A DNA stretch of 64,000 nucleotides from Micromonospora_J zhanjiangensis. Lineage in GTDB: Bacteria > Actinomycetota > Actinomycetes > Mycobacteriales > Micromonosporaceae. Made by a program: the position numbers and the translations under genes. Where the stretch lies: the NCBI RefSeq assembly GCF_042650605.1, contig NZ_JBHSBN010000019.1:62001-126000 (forward strand), read 5' to 3'. A model generated the notes under the pieces. It was not told where the DNA came from. It did not search any database and worked only from the letters and a program-made list of their open reading frames with translations. Shown piece after piece: positions 1 to 7,047 of this stretch; position 1 is the first letter of the stretch, and each line of letters opens with the position of its first letter.

Positions 1-589
1 TGTTCGAGTAGGCGAACTTCTCGCCCGGCGCGTTGGTCGGCGGCATGTCCAGCCCGGTCCGGGCGAGCTGACGGGGCGTGAACGTGACGTACCGGTTCTT
101 CTCCACCGCGTAGCCGTCCGGGAAGAGCACCCGGTCGTACGAGCCGATGCCGCTGGTGTGGTTCATCAGCATCCGCACGGTGACCCCGGCCGGGGCCAGG
201 TCCGGCAGGTAGCGGGCGGCCGGCGCGTCCAACTCCACCCGGCGCTCGCCGACCAGCTGCAGCAGCGCGGTGGCGGTGAACGTCTTGGTGATGCTGCCGA
301 CCCGGTGCCGTACGTCCGGCCGCATCGGCCGGTCGGTGGCCAGGTCGGCCACCCCGCTCGCGCCGTTCCAGACGGCCCGGTCGGCCCGCGCCTGGGCGAA
401 CACCCCGGCCATGCCCTCGTCGGTGATCCGCTTGAGCCCGGCCGTGAGTTCCGCCTTGGGCAGCGTCCCGCCACGCTGCGCCGGGTCGGTGGTGACTGCG
501 CTCGCCGGTACGCCTCCCGTGGCGAGCAGCGCCGCGGCCAGCAGTCCGCTGCAAGCCGCGGAGAGTATCTTTCGCCTTGATCTCCGCAT
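1..589 (-). CDS. Secreted beta-lactamase-fold serine hydrolase (D-Ala-D-Ala carboxypeptidase-like), C-terminus off window
   Basis: Reading leftwards from the ATG at 587-589 gives an N-terminus with a basic start and hydrophobic stretch (MRRSRRKILS, then an Ala/Leu-rich run), which looks like a signal peptide. A serine-hydrolase motif SITK follows (S-x-x-K nucleophile and general base), and then YSN near the left edge, the second motif of class C beta-lactamases and D-alanyl-D-alanine carboxypeptidases. Only about 196 codons are present; the family is usually 350-450 aa, so the KTG-like motif and C-terminus lie outside the window. A good ribosome site (GGGAGGG) precedes the ATG. Likely an exported peptidoglycan- or ester-cleaving enzyme; the substrate cannot be told. 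Confidence 0.85.
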   Translation of the reverse strand, partial: MRRSRRKILSAACSGLLAAALLATGGVPASAVTTDPAQRGGTLPKAELTAGLKRITDEGMAGVFAQARADRAVWNGASGVADLATDRPMRPDVRHRVGSITKTFTATALLQLVGERRVELDAPAARYLPDLAPAGVTVRMLMNHTSGIGSYDRVLFPDGYAVEKNRYVTFTPRQLARTGLDMPPTNAPGEKFAYSN

Positions 590-776
590 TTGCCCTCCCG
601 TGTGGACAGATCGTCTGTCGACAATCCTGACAGTTCCTGGCCTGCCGGTAATCCGTCCTCGTGTTGACACACCGGGTACGCCGCGCGGGGGACCGTCCGA
701 CGGTCCCGCTCCACCTGCCAGCCGAGCCCGCTGATCCATAGGCGGGAGTGCTTGGGGTCCGGTAGGTTGCCGGGTC

Positions 777-1480
777 ATGCGGCTTCGTGTGCTCGGCACG
801 ATCGTCCTGTCCGTCGTCGTGCTGACCCCTTCTTCGACCGCCGGCACGGCATCGCGCTCTCCGACCCGGTGGACGGCATATTCCGCATCCTGTCCACCGC
901 GGACGGCGGCCGGTCCTGGTCGGTGCTGCCGTCCACCGGCATGCCGGCCGCGCTGGCCGGGGAGTTCGCGTTCGCGGCGAGCGGCACCTGCCTGGTGACC
1001 GCCGACCACGGGCCGGACCGGGCCTGGTTCGCCACCGGCGGCGGCGCGTCGACCCGGGTGTTCCGCACCGACGACCGCGGTCGTACCTGGAAGGTGACCT
1101 CGACCCCGATCCCCAGCGGCCCGGCCGCCGGGATCTTCTCGCTGGCCTTCCGCGACCAGCGGCACGGCGTGGCCGTCGGCGGCGACTACGAGAACCCGAC
1201 CGCCGCCCCGGACGGCGCCGCGACCAGCCGCGACGGCGGCCGGACCTGGACCGTCGCGGCCCGCGTGCCGGGCGAGTACCGCTCGGGTGCGGCCTGGGTG
1301 CCGCGCCGGGGCGACACGGTCCTCGCGGTCGGCCCGACCGGCAGCGACGTCAGTCGCGACGGCGGTCGGACCTGGCACCGATTCGACCCGGTCAGCTACG
1401 ACGCGGTCGACTGCGCGGCCGACGGCGCCTGCTACGCCTCGGGCGAGCAGGGGCACCTCGCGGTGCTGCGCCGGCGCTGA
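777..1480 (+). pseudogene. BNR/YCF48-like beta-propeller exoprotein, broken by an internal deletion with frame change
   Basis: The ATG at 777 opens a good signal peptide (MRLRVLGTIVLSVVVLTP). In the next few codons that frame becomes meaningless, while the frame beginning FFDRRHG (about 828 onward) carries a clear repeat protein with several GGRTW/GGRSW propeller motifs up to the stop at 1480. Intact relatives I recall (sialidase/oxidoreductase-like exoproteins of Micromonosporaceae, about 340 aa) have roughly 100 extra residues between the signal peptide and FFDRRHG. The simplest reading is a deletion joining the two parts out of frame. The 752-1480 frame is open but has no plausible start or signal peptide, so a working product is unlikely. 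Confidence 0.7.
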
Positions 1481-1506
1481 CCGTCCTGTCGAGCGGCGGG
1501 ACGGTC

Positions 1507-2337
1507 TCAAGGCCGGATGCCGGCCAGCAGGGTCACCACCCGGTCGGCGAAGGCGCGGGGGTGGGTGAGGCCGCCGTTGTGCCCGCCGGGAAAATCGACG
1601 GTTGGCGCGCCGACCAGCGCGCCGAGTTCCTCGACGCAGCGACGGTGGAAGACCCGCGCGGGCGTCGCGTTGCCGTGTGCGGGCACGATCCGGGTACCCG
1701 CGGCGAGCAGGGCGGTCGTGTCCACCGTCTCCCGGACGATGGCCGGGATCTCCCGGTCGAGTAGGAAGGCGAACCCCGCGGCCCGGTCCGGCGTGATCGG
1801 CGCCGGGGTCGCTCCCGGCTCCAACTCCTGGGTCGCCGGGTCGATGCCGAGGGCGTCCCCCATCGTGCGTACGGCCGTCAGCCACCCGTCCCGCCGGTAG
1901 GTCGCGTGCAGGTCGTCCAGGATCCGCCGGGCGGATGCCCGCTCGTCCGGCGGTAACACCTGCGGTACGGGTGGCTCGTGCGCCACCAGCACGGAGAGCG
2001 CGTCCGGGTGCGGGGCCACCAGGTGTAGTCCGATCAGCGCGCCGGTGCTGCAGCCGAGCATCGCGGCCGGTCCGTCCGCCACGGCGTCGAGCAGCCGGTA
2101 CGCGTCGTCAGCGTGCTCCGCGATGCTGATCGGCGCACACGTGTCGCGCAGAACGCTGCGGCGCAGGCCTCGGCGGTCGTACGTGACGACGGTGAACCGG
2201 TCGACCAGTTCGGTGACGAGTTGGTCCAGTTGGTTGGCGTCCCCGTCACCGCTGCTGCCGATCAGCAGCACCGGCCCGGTCCCGCGGATCTCGTAGTACA
2301 GGTCGGCGCCGGGGACGGTGAGATTCCTACCAGGCAT
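1507..2337 (-). CDS. Alpha/beta hydrolase
   Basis: A 276-aa alpha/beta-hydrolase-fold protein. Visible are an oxyanion region near IGSSGDGD, the nucleophile elbow GCSTG, and a C-terminal GGHNGG with the expected catalytic His. The start at 2335-2337 (MPGRNLTV) is chosen because GGAGGAGC sits just upstream; the longer open frame to 2478 would run through the operator region. It is divergently transcribed from a MarR-type regulator with only 80 bp between them, and that gap holds overlapping palindromes, so it is probably under control of that regulator. The substrate is unknown; small esters or peroxides are typical for such pairs, but this is inference. Confidence 0.85.
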   Translation of the reverse strand: MPGRNLTVPGADLYYEIRGTGPVLLIGSSGDGDANQLDQLVTELVDRFTVVTYDRRGLRRSVLRDTCAPISIAEHADDAYRLLDAVADGPAAMLGCSTGALIGLHLVAPHPDALSVLVAHEPPVPQVLPPDERASARRILDDLHATYRRDGWLTAVRTMGDALGIDPATQELEPGATPAPITPDRAAGFAFLLDREIPAIVRETVDTTALLAAGTRIVPAHGNATPARVFHRRCVEELGALVGAPTVDFPGGHNGGLTHPRAFADRVVTLLAGIRP

Positions 2338-2375
2338 GTAGCTGCTCCTCCGGTTGGTGTGGTCGCCACGATAAA

Positions 2376-2412
2376 GCATCAGAAGTGATGCATCAAGAAT
2401 GATGATATTCTT
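2376..2412. promoter_or_regulatory. Overlapping palindromes, candidate MarR operator
   Basis: Three inverted repeats are packed into 37 bp between the divergent hydrolase and MarR genes: GCATCA-N4-TGATGC (2376-2391), the perfect TGATGCATCA (2386-2395), and AAGAAT-N6-ATTCTT (2395-2412). The segment is much richer in A/T than its surroundings. The last repeat ends six bases before the MarR start at 2418, so protein binding here should block transcription of both genes. Confidence 0.6.
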
Positions 2413-2417
2413 CCGGC

Positions 2418-2876
2418 ATGAACGGCGTGGATCTGTTCCGACTGGGCCGGGCCTTGACGCGGATCGGTGAGGCGGCACTGCCGGTCGACGGGCTGCCCGA
2501 ATACCCCGGCGGCCATCGAGCGGTGCTGATTGTCATCGCCGACCTCGAACAGCACGGCGAGAGTGCCGTCGGCGAGATCGCCCGGCGTACCGGGTTGCCG
2601 CAGAGTGCCGTCTCCGGTGCGGTGGCCCGGCTGCGCGAGGCGAAAGCGGTCGAATTGGCCACCGATCCGCGGGATCGGCGCCGGTCGCTGGTCCGGCCGA
2701 GCGCGGAGCCGTCCGAGCGGCAGCGAGTGGTGGCCGCGAGCACCATCGACGCGGCGGTCGCCGACGCGCTCGGCCCCGACCGGGCGGACGAGGTGGCGGA
2801 GACGGTGGCGATGCTGGCGGAACTCGGTCGTCGACTCGCCCCGAGCAACCGAACGGAGCCCGATGGACGGCCGTGA
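2418..2876 (+). CDS. MarR-family transcriptional regulator
   Basis: A 152-aa protein with the MarR winged-helix layout: N-terminal dimer helix, then VGEIARRTGLPQSAVSGAV as the helix-turn-helix (around residues 53-72), the wing with DPRDRRRS (about residues 85-92), and a C-terminal dimerisation helix. The DPRDRR wing is a strong family mark. It faces the alpha/beta hydrolase gene and sits against the palindromes at 2376-2412, the usual layout for an autoregulated repressor that responds to a small ligand. Confidence 0.9.
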   Translation: MNGVDLFRLGRALTRIGEAALPVDGLPEYPGGHRAVLIVIADLEQHGESAVGEIARRTGLPQSAVSGAVARLREAKAVELATDPRDRRRSLVRPSAEPSERQRVVAASTIDAAVADALGPDRADEVAETVAMLAELGRRLAPSNRTEPDGRP

Positions 2877-2985
2877 TGTCGACCAGGCGGTGATCGAGAT
2901 GATCCGGATCTGGTCCACCGGTCGGGCCGACCTCCCCGGCCGCCCCAGGCCCACCTCGTGGGTCTTGAAGGCCGCGGTCGGGTAG
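2863..2985 (+). CDS. Possible 40-aa protein overlapping the MarR gene end
   Basis: An ATG inside the last codons of the MarR gene opens a 40-codon frame (MDGRDVDQAVIEMIRIW...). The overlap would allow translational coupling. No family is recognised; it could be a real small protein, the 5' remnant of a lost gene, or chance. Convergent with the acetyltransferase gene, leaving six bases between the stops. Confidence 0.25.
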   Translation: MDGRDVDQAVIEMIRIWSTGRADLPGRPRPTSWVLKAAVG

Positions 2986-2991
2986 GGCCCG

Positions 2992-3567
2992 TCAGGTTGC
3001 GCCGGGCGGCTTCAGCCGCTTTCGTTCCACCAGGCTGGTCGCCGTCACCACGCTGAGCGGCGGTACGTCCTTCGCGACAACCGCGCCCGCGCCGACGACC
3101 GCGCCACGACCGATCGTCACTCCGGGGGTGATCGTGGCCGCGGCACCGATCCACACGTCATCCTCGATGACGATGGGGGCGTGCGTGATGAAGTCGTACC
3201 GTTCGTCGAGTTCGACGGGATGGCCAGCCGTGCTCAGGGTCACCCGAGGGCCGATCAGAACCCGATCCCCGATGGTGATGCCCCCGTAGTCGAGAAAGAA
3301 GCAGCCCTGATTGATGAAGACGCGCTCCCCGAATGACGCGCCGAGCCCGTAGTCGCAGTAGAACGGCGGCAGGATGGACAGGGAGTCCGGAACGGGTGCA
3401 CCGAAGATCTCGTTGAGGACCGCCCTGCGCGCATCGAGGTCGTCGAACGGCAACGCGTTGAGGCGCGAGGTCAGAGTCATCACGAGGTGGACGCGTTCGG
3501 CGAAGGCCCGTGACTCGGGCGTCCGGGTCGGTAGGCGTTGCTCGTTGCGCACGGGCCATCTTGGCAC
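2992..3567 (-). CDS. Sugar O-acetyltransferase (maltose/galactoside acetyltransferase type, left-handed beta-helix)
   Basis: A 191-aa protein matching the MaaT/NodL/LacA family. It has an N-terminal maltose-acetyltransferase helical part (RLNALPFDDLDARRAVL), then hexapeptide coils (GITIGDRVLIGPRVTL, IVIEDDVWIGAAATI, VTIGRGAVVGAGAVV), and the catalytic-His segment STAGHP. The length is normal for the family. It would transfer acetyl from acetyl-CoA to a sugar or related hydroxyl in the cytoplasm. The start could also be the GTG 15 bases downstream; neither has a clear ribosome site. It stands alone, so no pathway can be assigned. Confidence 0.85.
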   Translation of the reverse strand: MPRWPVRNEQRLPTRTPESRAFAERVHLVMTLTSRLNALPFDDLDARRAVLNEIFGAPVPDSLSILPPFYCDYGLGASFGERVFINQGCFFLDYGGITIGDRVLIGPRVTLSTAGHPVELDERYDFITHAPIVIEDDVWIGAAATITPGVTIGRGAVVGAGAVVAKDVPPLSVVTATSLVERKRLKPPGAT

Positions 3568-3630
3568 GGCCCGGTCCCCGGCGGTCGCTGTGCTAGATTC
3601 CGCCGCCAGCTGCCGCTACGACCCGAGGAG

Positions 3631-3717
3631 GTGAGACCGATCAACGCGGTGACAGATCGGGCCTCCCTCCCCCACTCGGCTGAGGGAGTGCCCGAAAGAG
3701 GCTTCCCGAAAGGCTGA
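3631..3717 (+). CDS. 28-aa leader-like ORF upstream of a hydrolase
   Basis: A GTG preceded by CGAGGAG starts a 28-codon frame ending at TGA 3715-3717, eight bases before the GTG of the next gene. The peptide reads ...PHSAEGVPERGFPKG at its end. Within the coding DNA, GCCTC/GAGGC arms enclose CACTC/GAGTG arms, so the RNA can fold while being translated. Position, size and structure fit a translated leader controlling the downstream gene, but no known leader family is recognised with certainty. Confidence 0.4.
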   Translation: MRPINAVTDRASLPHSAEGVPERGFPKG

Positions 3718-3724
3718 GACGCGC

Positions 3725-4468
3725 GTGCGCTTCATCTCTCAGACGTCGTCCGACGGCGTGACCGAACAACTCTTCACCCTTCCCGCTACCTCCGGTGACA
3801 TTCCCGGCGTGCTGTGGACACCGGACGGTGCCACCGGCACCCGACCGTTGATCCTGGTCGGACACGGCGGCGGCCAGCACAAGCAGGCACCCGGCGTGGT
3901 GGCGCAGGCCCACCGGCTCGTGACCGAATGCGGATTCGCGGTGGCGGCCGTCGACGCGCCCGCCCACGGCGGCCGGCCGCGCAGTACGGAACACGACCGA
4001 CTCATCGGCGAGATGCGCGGTCGCATGCAGGCCGGCGGTGACGTGGCCCCGGTGCTCGCCGAACTGCACGCCCTCATCGCCGGCCAGAGCGTCCCCGAGT
4101 GGCGGGCGGTGGTGACCGCCCTCCAGGAACTCGACCACGTCGGTGCCGGTCCGGTCGGTTACCGGGGCCTGTCGTTGGGCTGCGCGCTGGGCGTCCCGTT
4201 CGTGGCCGCCGAACCCCGCGTCCGCGCTGCCGTGCTCGGCCTGCACGGGGCGGAGACGTCGGCCGAGGCCGCCGCGCGGATCACCGTGCCGGTGGAGTTC
4301 CTGGTCCAGTGGGACGACGAACTGGTACCGCGGGCGACGAGCCTGGCGCTGTTCGAGGCGCTCGGGTCGACGGAGAAGACCCTGCACGCCAACCCGGGCC
4401 GGCACGGTGCGGTCCCAGAGTTCGAGTTGGACAGCGCGGTGCGGTTCTTCACCCGCCACCTGAGCTGA
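3725..4468 (+). CDS. Alpha/beta hydrolase (dienelactone-hydrolase-like)
   Basis: A 247-aa hydrolase-fold protein. It shows the HGGG-type oxyanion motif (VGHGGGQHK), nucleophile elbow GLSLG, an acidic residue in WDDELVP and the C-terminal His in GRHGAVPEF, the order expected for a Ser/Asp/His triad. There is no signal peptide, so it is cytoplasmic. The GTG start follows the stop of a 28-codon leader ORF by eight bases, so translation may be coupled. The substrate is unknown. Confidence 0.85.
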   Translation: MRFISQTSSDGVTEQLFTLPATSGDIPGVLWTPDGATGTRPLILVGHGGGQHKQAPGVVAQAHRLVTECGFAVAAVDAPAHGGRPRSTEHDRLIGEMRGRMQAGGDVAPVLAELHALIAGQSVPEWRAVVTALQELDHVGAGPVGYRGLSLGCALGVPFVAAEPRVRAAVLGLHGAETSAEAAARITVPVEFLVQWDDELVPRATSLALFEALGSTEKTLHANPGRHGAVPEFELDSAVRFFTRHLS

Positions 4469-4544
4469 GCAACCAGCCGCTCGGTCGGGCAGGGTTCGCA
4501 CTGTCCGGCCGAGCGGCTGTCTGGCCGGGTGGGTCGGGTGGCTT

Positions 4545-4611
4545 CAAGAGCATCAGTTGTAAAGCTGTCCCCGCGCCGGCGTGTCATACCGGAAAAGCGC
4601 TGATGCTCTTG
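4545..4611. repeat. 12-bp perfect inverted repeat around a 43-base core
   Basis: CAAGAGCATCAG at 4545-4556 is matched by CTGATGCTCTTG at 4600-4611. The core contains smaller repeats (two CCGG sites around GTGTCATA). It sits beside the stop of the first small gene of the integrative-element-like strip and could be that element's terminator, an attachment region or a structured RNA. No tRNA cloverleaf could be drawn from it. Confidence 0.5.
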
Positions 4612-4651
4612 CGCGATGGAATCGGGCCGACGGGGGAATCGGCGGACATCG

Positions 4652-4831
4652 TCAGAGTCCGCTCATCCAGCGCGTTCGGCCGGGATGGGGACGCGACCTA
4701 CGGCCGCCACAGTCGGGGCAGTTGAGGGTCGTTCCGCACCGTCGACACCAGCGCGACTTGACCTTGAACAAGAACATTCCGGCGGCGAAGCCGAGCACCG
4801 CGACGGTCATGAGAACGAGGGATTGAAGCAC
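4652..4831 (-). CDS. Small membrane protein with zinc-ribbon-like cysteines
   Basis: A 59-aa protein read from the GTG at 4829-4831 (VLQSLVLMTVAVLGF...). One membrane segment is followed by KSRWCRRCG and NCPDCGG, two C-x2-C pairs as in a small zinc ribbon, and a basic tail. AGGAAGG precedes the start. Small proteins of this plan are common in actinomycete integrative elements; the role is unknown. It is the most downstream of three minus-strand genes that start at 5199. Confidence 0.55.
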   Translation of the reverse strand: MLQSLVLMTVAVLGFAAGMFLFKVKSRWCRRCGTTLNCPDCGGRRSRPHPGRTRWMSGL

Positions 4832-4867
4832 TGCGTTGCCTTCCTGTCTCGCCTTGGCGGGTGACGG

Positions 4868-5122
4868 TCAGAAGTAGCGGCGGCGCCGGGTCGGGGGCCA
4901 GCCCATGAAACGCGGCCAGAGGTCCGGCGCGGGAGCGCTCGGAGCGAGGTCGCGAAGGTCTTCACGGGCTTCGTTCAGGCAGGCCGCGAGGTAGGCGTAC
5001 ATGCCGAGGATCGAGTCCCGGTAGTCGCGCAACAGCTCAAGGCGAGCCGCGCCGCACGGCCACGGCTGGGCACACGAGCGGCACAGCCACATGGGCCGGA
5101 TGGGATCGTGCGGAACGCGCAT
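4868..5122 (-). CDS. Small protein of actinomycete integrative elements, function unknown
   Basis: An 84-aa protein starting MRVPHDPIRPMWLCRSC. It has a C-x2-C...C pattern (LCRSCAQPWPCG) in a short segment that resembles a zinc-binding knuckle, then a helical region and a basic end. The ATG overlaps the stop of the 25-codon ORF before it as TGATG, so it is probably translationally coupled. Homologues I recall are listed as hypothetical proteins of AICE-type mobile elements in Streptomyces and Micromonospora; that link is from memory. Confidence 0.6.
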   Translation of the reverse strand: MRVPHDPIRPMWLCRSCAQPWPCGAARLELLRDYRDSILGMYAYLAACLNEAREDLRDLAPSAPAPDLWPRFMGWPPTRRRRYF

Positions 5123-5199
5123 CAGGCGGACCGCCCGACAAGGCGGAGCCAAGGCATGAGGGCGAAGGGTGGTGGCTTGATCACACGACGATGAGCCAT
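5122..5199 (-). CDS. 25-aa ORF, first gene of a small coupled pair
   Basis: ATG at 5197-5199 preceded by an AAGAG ribosome site opens MAHRRVIKPPPFAL..., ending in a TGA that shares bases with the ATG of the next gene (TGATG). Too short to classify. It lies directly behind the divergent promoter region shared with the AlpA-like gene, so it is likely the first translated frame of a small operon. Confidence 0.4.
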   Translation of the reverse strand: MAHRRVIKPPPFALMPWLRLVGRSA

Positions 5200-5224
5200 C
5201 TCTTGATAGTGCTACCGCCGTTAT

Positions 5225-5258
5225 CGATCGTCAACCCCTATCGCTGTTTACGATCGTC
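5225..5258. promoter_or_regulatory. Direct CGATCGTC repeats in a divergent promoter region
   Basis: CGATCGTC occurs at 5225-5232 and again at 5251-5258, 26 bp apart, within the 88-bp A/T-richer gap between the small minus-strand operon and the AlpA-like gene. A direct repeat with this spacing is a reasonable binding site for the adjacent HTH protein. Confidence 0.4.
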
Positions 5259-5287
5259 GGACAATCGGGAATGCCTACCGTCAACCC

Positions 5288-5488
5288 GTGGTGGAATTCG
5301 TCGGGATCGCTGAGATCCGGGACATGCTCGGCGGCGTGTCGCGTGCTCGTGCGAGCGTCATCGCCTCACGACGCGACTTCCCGGCCCCGTACCAGGTGCT
5401 CAAGATGGGCCAGATCTGGCGTCGGACGGACGTTGAGGCTTGGCTCCGCGAGCACCGCCCGCACCTCGACGCGCCGGACGAGGAATAG
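5288..5488 (+). CDS. AlpA/excisionase-like HTH DNA-binding protein
   Basis: A 66-aa protein: VGIAEIRDMLGGVSRARAS is a MerR/AlpA-type helix-turn-helix, followed by FPAPYQVLKMGQIWRRTDVEAWL, the usual wing plus closing helix of excisionase-like regulators. The start is a GTG (VVEF). Such genes usually accompany an integrase or control conjugation genes in integrative elements, but no integrase, replication or Tra gene lies nearby, so this seems to be a stranded remnant. It is divergent from the small operon at 5199. Confidence 0.7.
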   Translation: MVEFVGIAEIRDMLGGVSRARASVIASRRDFPAPYQVLKMGQIWRRTDVEAWLREHRPHLDAPDEE

Positions 5489-5540
5489 CCGCCACGTCCG
5501 CGTCCGCCACAACGTGGTCGAGGTCGCGGAGCCGCTCAGG

Positions 5541-6134
5541 TCAGAGCAACAGGTCGTGCGGGTCGAAGTCGATCTCGAACGGCTGGCTGACCCGGAGTCG
5601 CCGTCCGCACACCGCCTCGGCGGTGCGCTGATACTCCCCGTCAACCAGGGTCAGGAACTCCACCGAGGCGTGCCGTAGCCGACGGGCGATCTCCACCCGC
5701 ATGAAGTAGGGGACTCCGCCCTCGGCACACCGGCGCGGCTTGCCGACGAAGTCCTGCTTCCGGCTACCGGCGGAGACGAACTCGACCGCCAAGGTGCAGA
5801 GCCGCGCCGGCACCCACTTGTCCTCCTCGTCGGTCTCCGGCAGCGCGTGCAGGACCGTGACGTCCGGCTGAATCCACTTCCTTGTGTCGAAGGTCAGGTT
5901 GACCGGCCCGCAGACGAAGAATTTGACGGCTTGGGCGGCGGGTCCGAGTAGATGGATCAGCGTGGCTGCCCCGAACGTGTCGGACATCGTCCGTGTCGGC
6001 ACGTCTACCAACCTGCCGTCGATGCATTCGTAGCGGACAAGAGGTAGTTCCGGTCGGGGAAGAAGGCGGTCGGCCAGTTCGGTCGTCCATCTGCCGTCGA
6101 AGTCGACCAGCGGGTCGAGCGGGGTGGGCATCAC
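5541..6134 (-). CDS. Uma2-family protein (PD-(D/E)XK nuclease fold)
   Basis: A 197-aa protein with family features: an N-terminal RYECIDGRLVDVPTR strand region, WIQPDVTVL (the PD of the PD-(D/E)XK core), and LAVEFVSAGSRKQDFVGK (the E-x-S...K part). AAGGAGGT lies seven bases before the GTG start at 6134. It is last in a minus-strand cluster of an excisionase-like protein, a PIN protein and an XRE regulator. Uma2 proteins are abundant in actinobacteria and cyanobacteria and are predicted nucleases, but their role is not established. Confidence 0.8.
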   Translation of the reverse strand: MMPTPLDPLVDFDGRWTTELADRLLPRPELPLVRYECIDGRLVDVPTRTMSDTFGAATLIHLLGPAAQAVKFFVCGPVNLTFDTRKWIQPDVTVLHALPETDEEDKWVPARLCTLAVEFVSAGSRKQDFVGKPRRCAEGGVPYFMRVEIARRLRHASVEFLTLVDGEYQRTAEAVCGRRLRVSQPFEIDFDPHDLLL

Positions 6135-6163
6135 CTCACGTACCTCCTTGATGTGCCTGGAGT

Positions 6164-6466
6164 TCAGGCCGCGTGAGGGCCGTGCGGGCGGAACGCGATG
6201 TCGAGGTCGGCGTTCAGTGCTGTCGCCAACCGGGCCAGTAGCGGGAGGGTGGGTGTCGCCCCACCCGACTCCAGGCGAGAGAGTTGCGGCTGCGTCATGC
6301 CGGCCCGTTGGGCCAACTCAGCCTGCGTCAGGCCGAGTTCCAGCCGCCGGTCGTGCACCATTTGGCCGAGCATCAGCGATGCCCGCGCCTCCTCATAGAC
6401 GGCGGCGTGCTCGTCAGTCGCGGTGAGCTCCCAACTGTCAGATGGGGCGACGCGTTCAAGTCGCAT
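6164..6466 (-). CDS. XRE-family HTH regulator (HigA-like)
   Basis: A 100-aa protein. The segment LELGLTQAELAQRAGMTQPQLSRLESG (residues about 42-68) is a clear XRE/Cro helix-turn-helix, followed by TPTLPLLARLATALNADLDI, the standard packing helix. Its start overlaps the end of the upstream PIN-domain gene by 11 bases, so both are probably made from one message. In toxin-antitoxin loci such a protein commonly represses the operon; here it could be a second antitoxin or the operon repressor. Confidence 0.85.
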   Translation of the reverse strand: MRLERVAPSDSWELTATDEHAAVYEEARASLMLGQMVHDRRLELGLTQAELAQRAGMTQPQLSRLESGGATPTLPLLARLATALNADLDIAFRPHGPHAA

Positions 6467-7043
6467 CTATGGATTTAACCATTGTCTGGACTGCGGATGT
6501 CATCCCGTAACGGCTGCTGAGTATTTCCAAGATCTCTTCTTCGGTTCGTACGGGACCCATCCTGCCTGACCGTGCGGCGATGCCCCTGACGACAGACCGA
6601 GCCCGCACAGGATCCAGAGAGACCGTGTTCACTGCGAACTCACGAGGTGTCAGCACCTGTATCCCGGTGGGCATTTTGCCAGCGGGGAGGTCTCGAACGT
6701 TGTGGGTGACAACGGCGCCCGCGCTGGCCACGACGGCTGCGGCAACCAGATGCTCGTCATGGGGATCGGGAAGGCCGTACGTGCCGTCCAGGCCTTCCCA
6801 CCCCGTAACTTCCGCATCGTCGAAATGGTGGCGCATCTGCTCGATGAGACGGCGCGCCCGCTTGGTCGCCTCGCCCTCGTCCTTGCCCCGCTCGATGAGC
6901 TTCGTCCGCTCCTCGAACTCCAACTCTTCAAGGACGACCGCATTCCACACAGGTCGGTACATTCCTTCGACGGCAAGAGAGAGTAGGAAATCCCGCTGCA
7001 AGCTGGGCCACAGGACGCAGGTGTCGAGGAGTGCGGTGAACAC
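6456..7043 (-). CDS. PIN-domain protein (VapC-like RNase toxin)
   Basis: A 195-aa PIN-like protein: LLDTCVLWP at the N-terminus supplies the first acidic residue, LEELEFEERTK a second, and DPHDEHLVAAAVVASAGAVVTHNVRDLP the late acidic cluster. This order matches metal-dependent RNases of VapC type. Length is above the usual 130-140 aa because of an added C-terminal region of about 60 residues with EEEILEILSSRYG. Four bases separate it from the upstream antitoxin-like gene, and it overlaps the XRE gene downstream. Confidence 0.8.
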   Translation of the reverse strand: MFTALLDTCVLWPSLQRDFLLSLAVEGMYRPVWNAVVLEELEFEERTKLIERGKDEGEATKRARRLIEQMRHHFDDAEVTGWEGLDGTYGLPDPHDEHLVAAAVVASAGAVVTHNVRDLPAGKMPTGIQVLTPREFAVNTVSLDPVRARSVVRGIAARSGRMGPVRTEEEILEILSSRYGMTSAVQTMVKSIDAT

Positions 7044-7047
7044 CCGC

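Noticed and set aside
4545..4611. tRNA gene at the integrative-element-like strip
   Set aside because: No acceptor, D, anticodon and T arms could be assembled; only the 12-bp arms pair.
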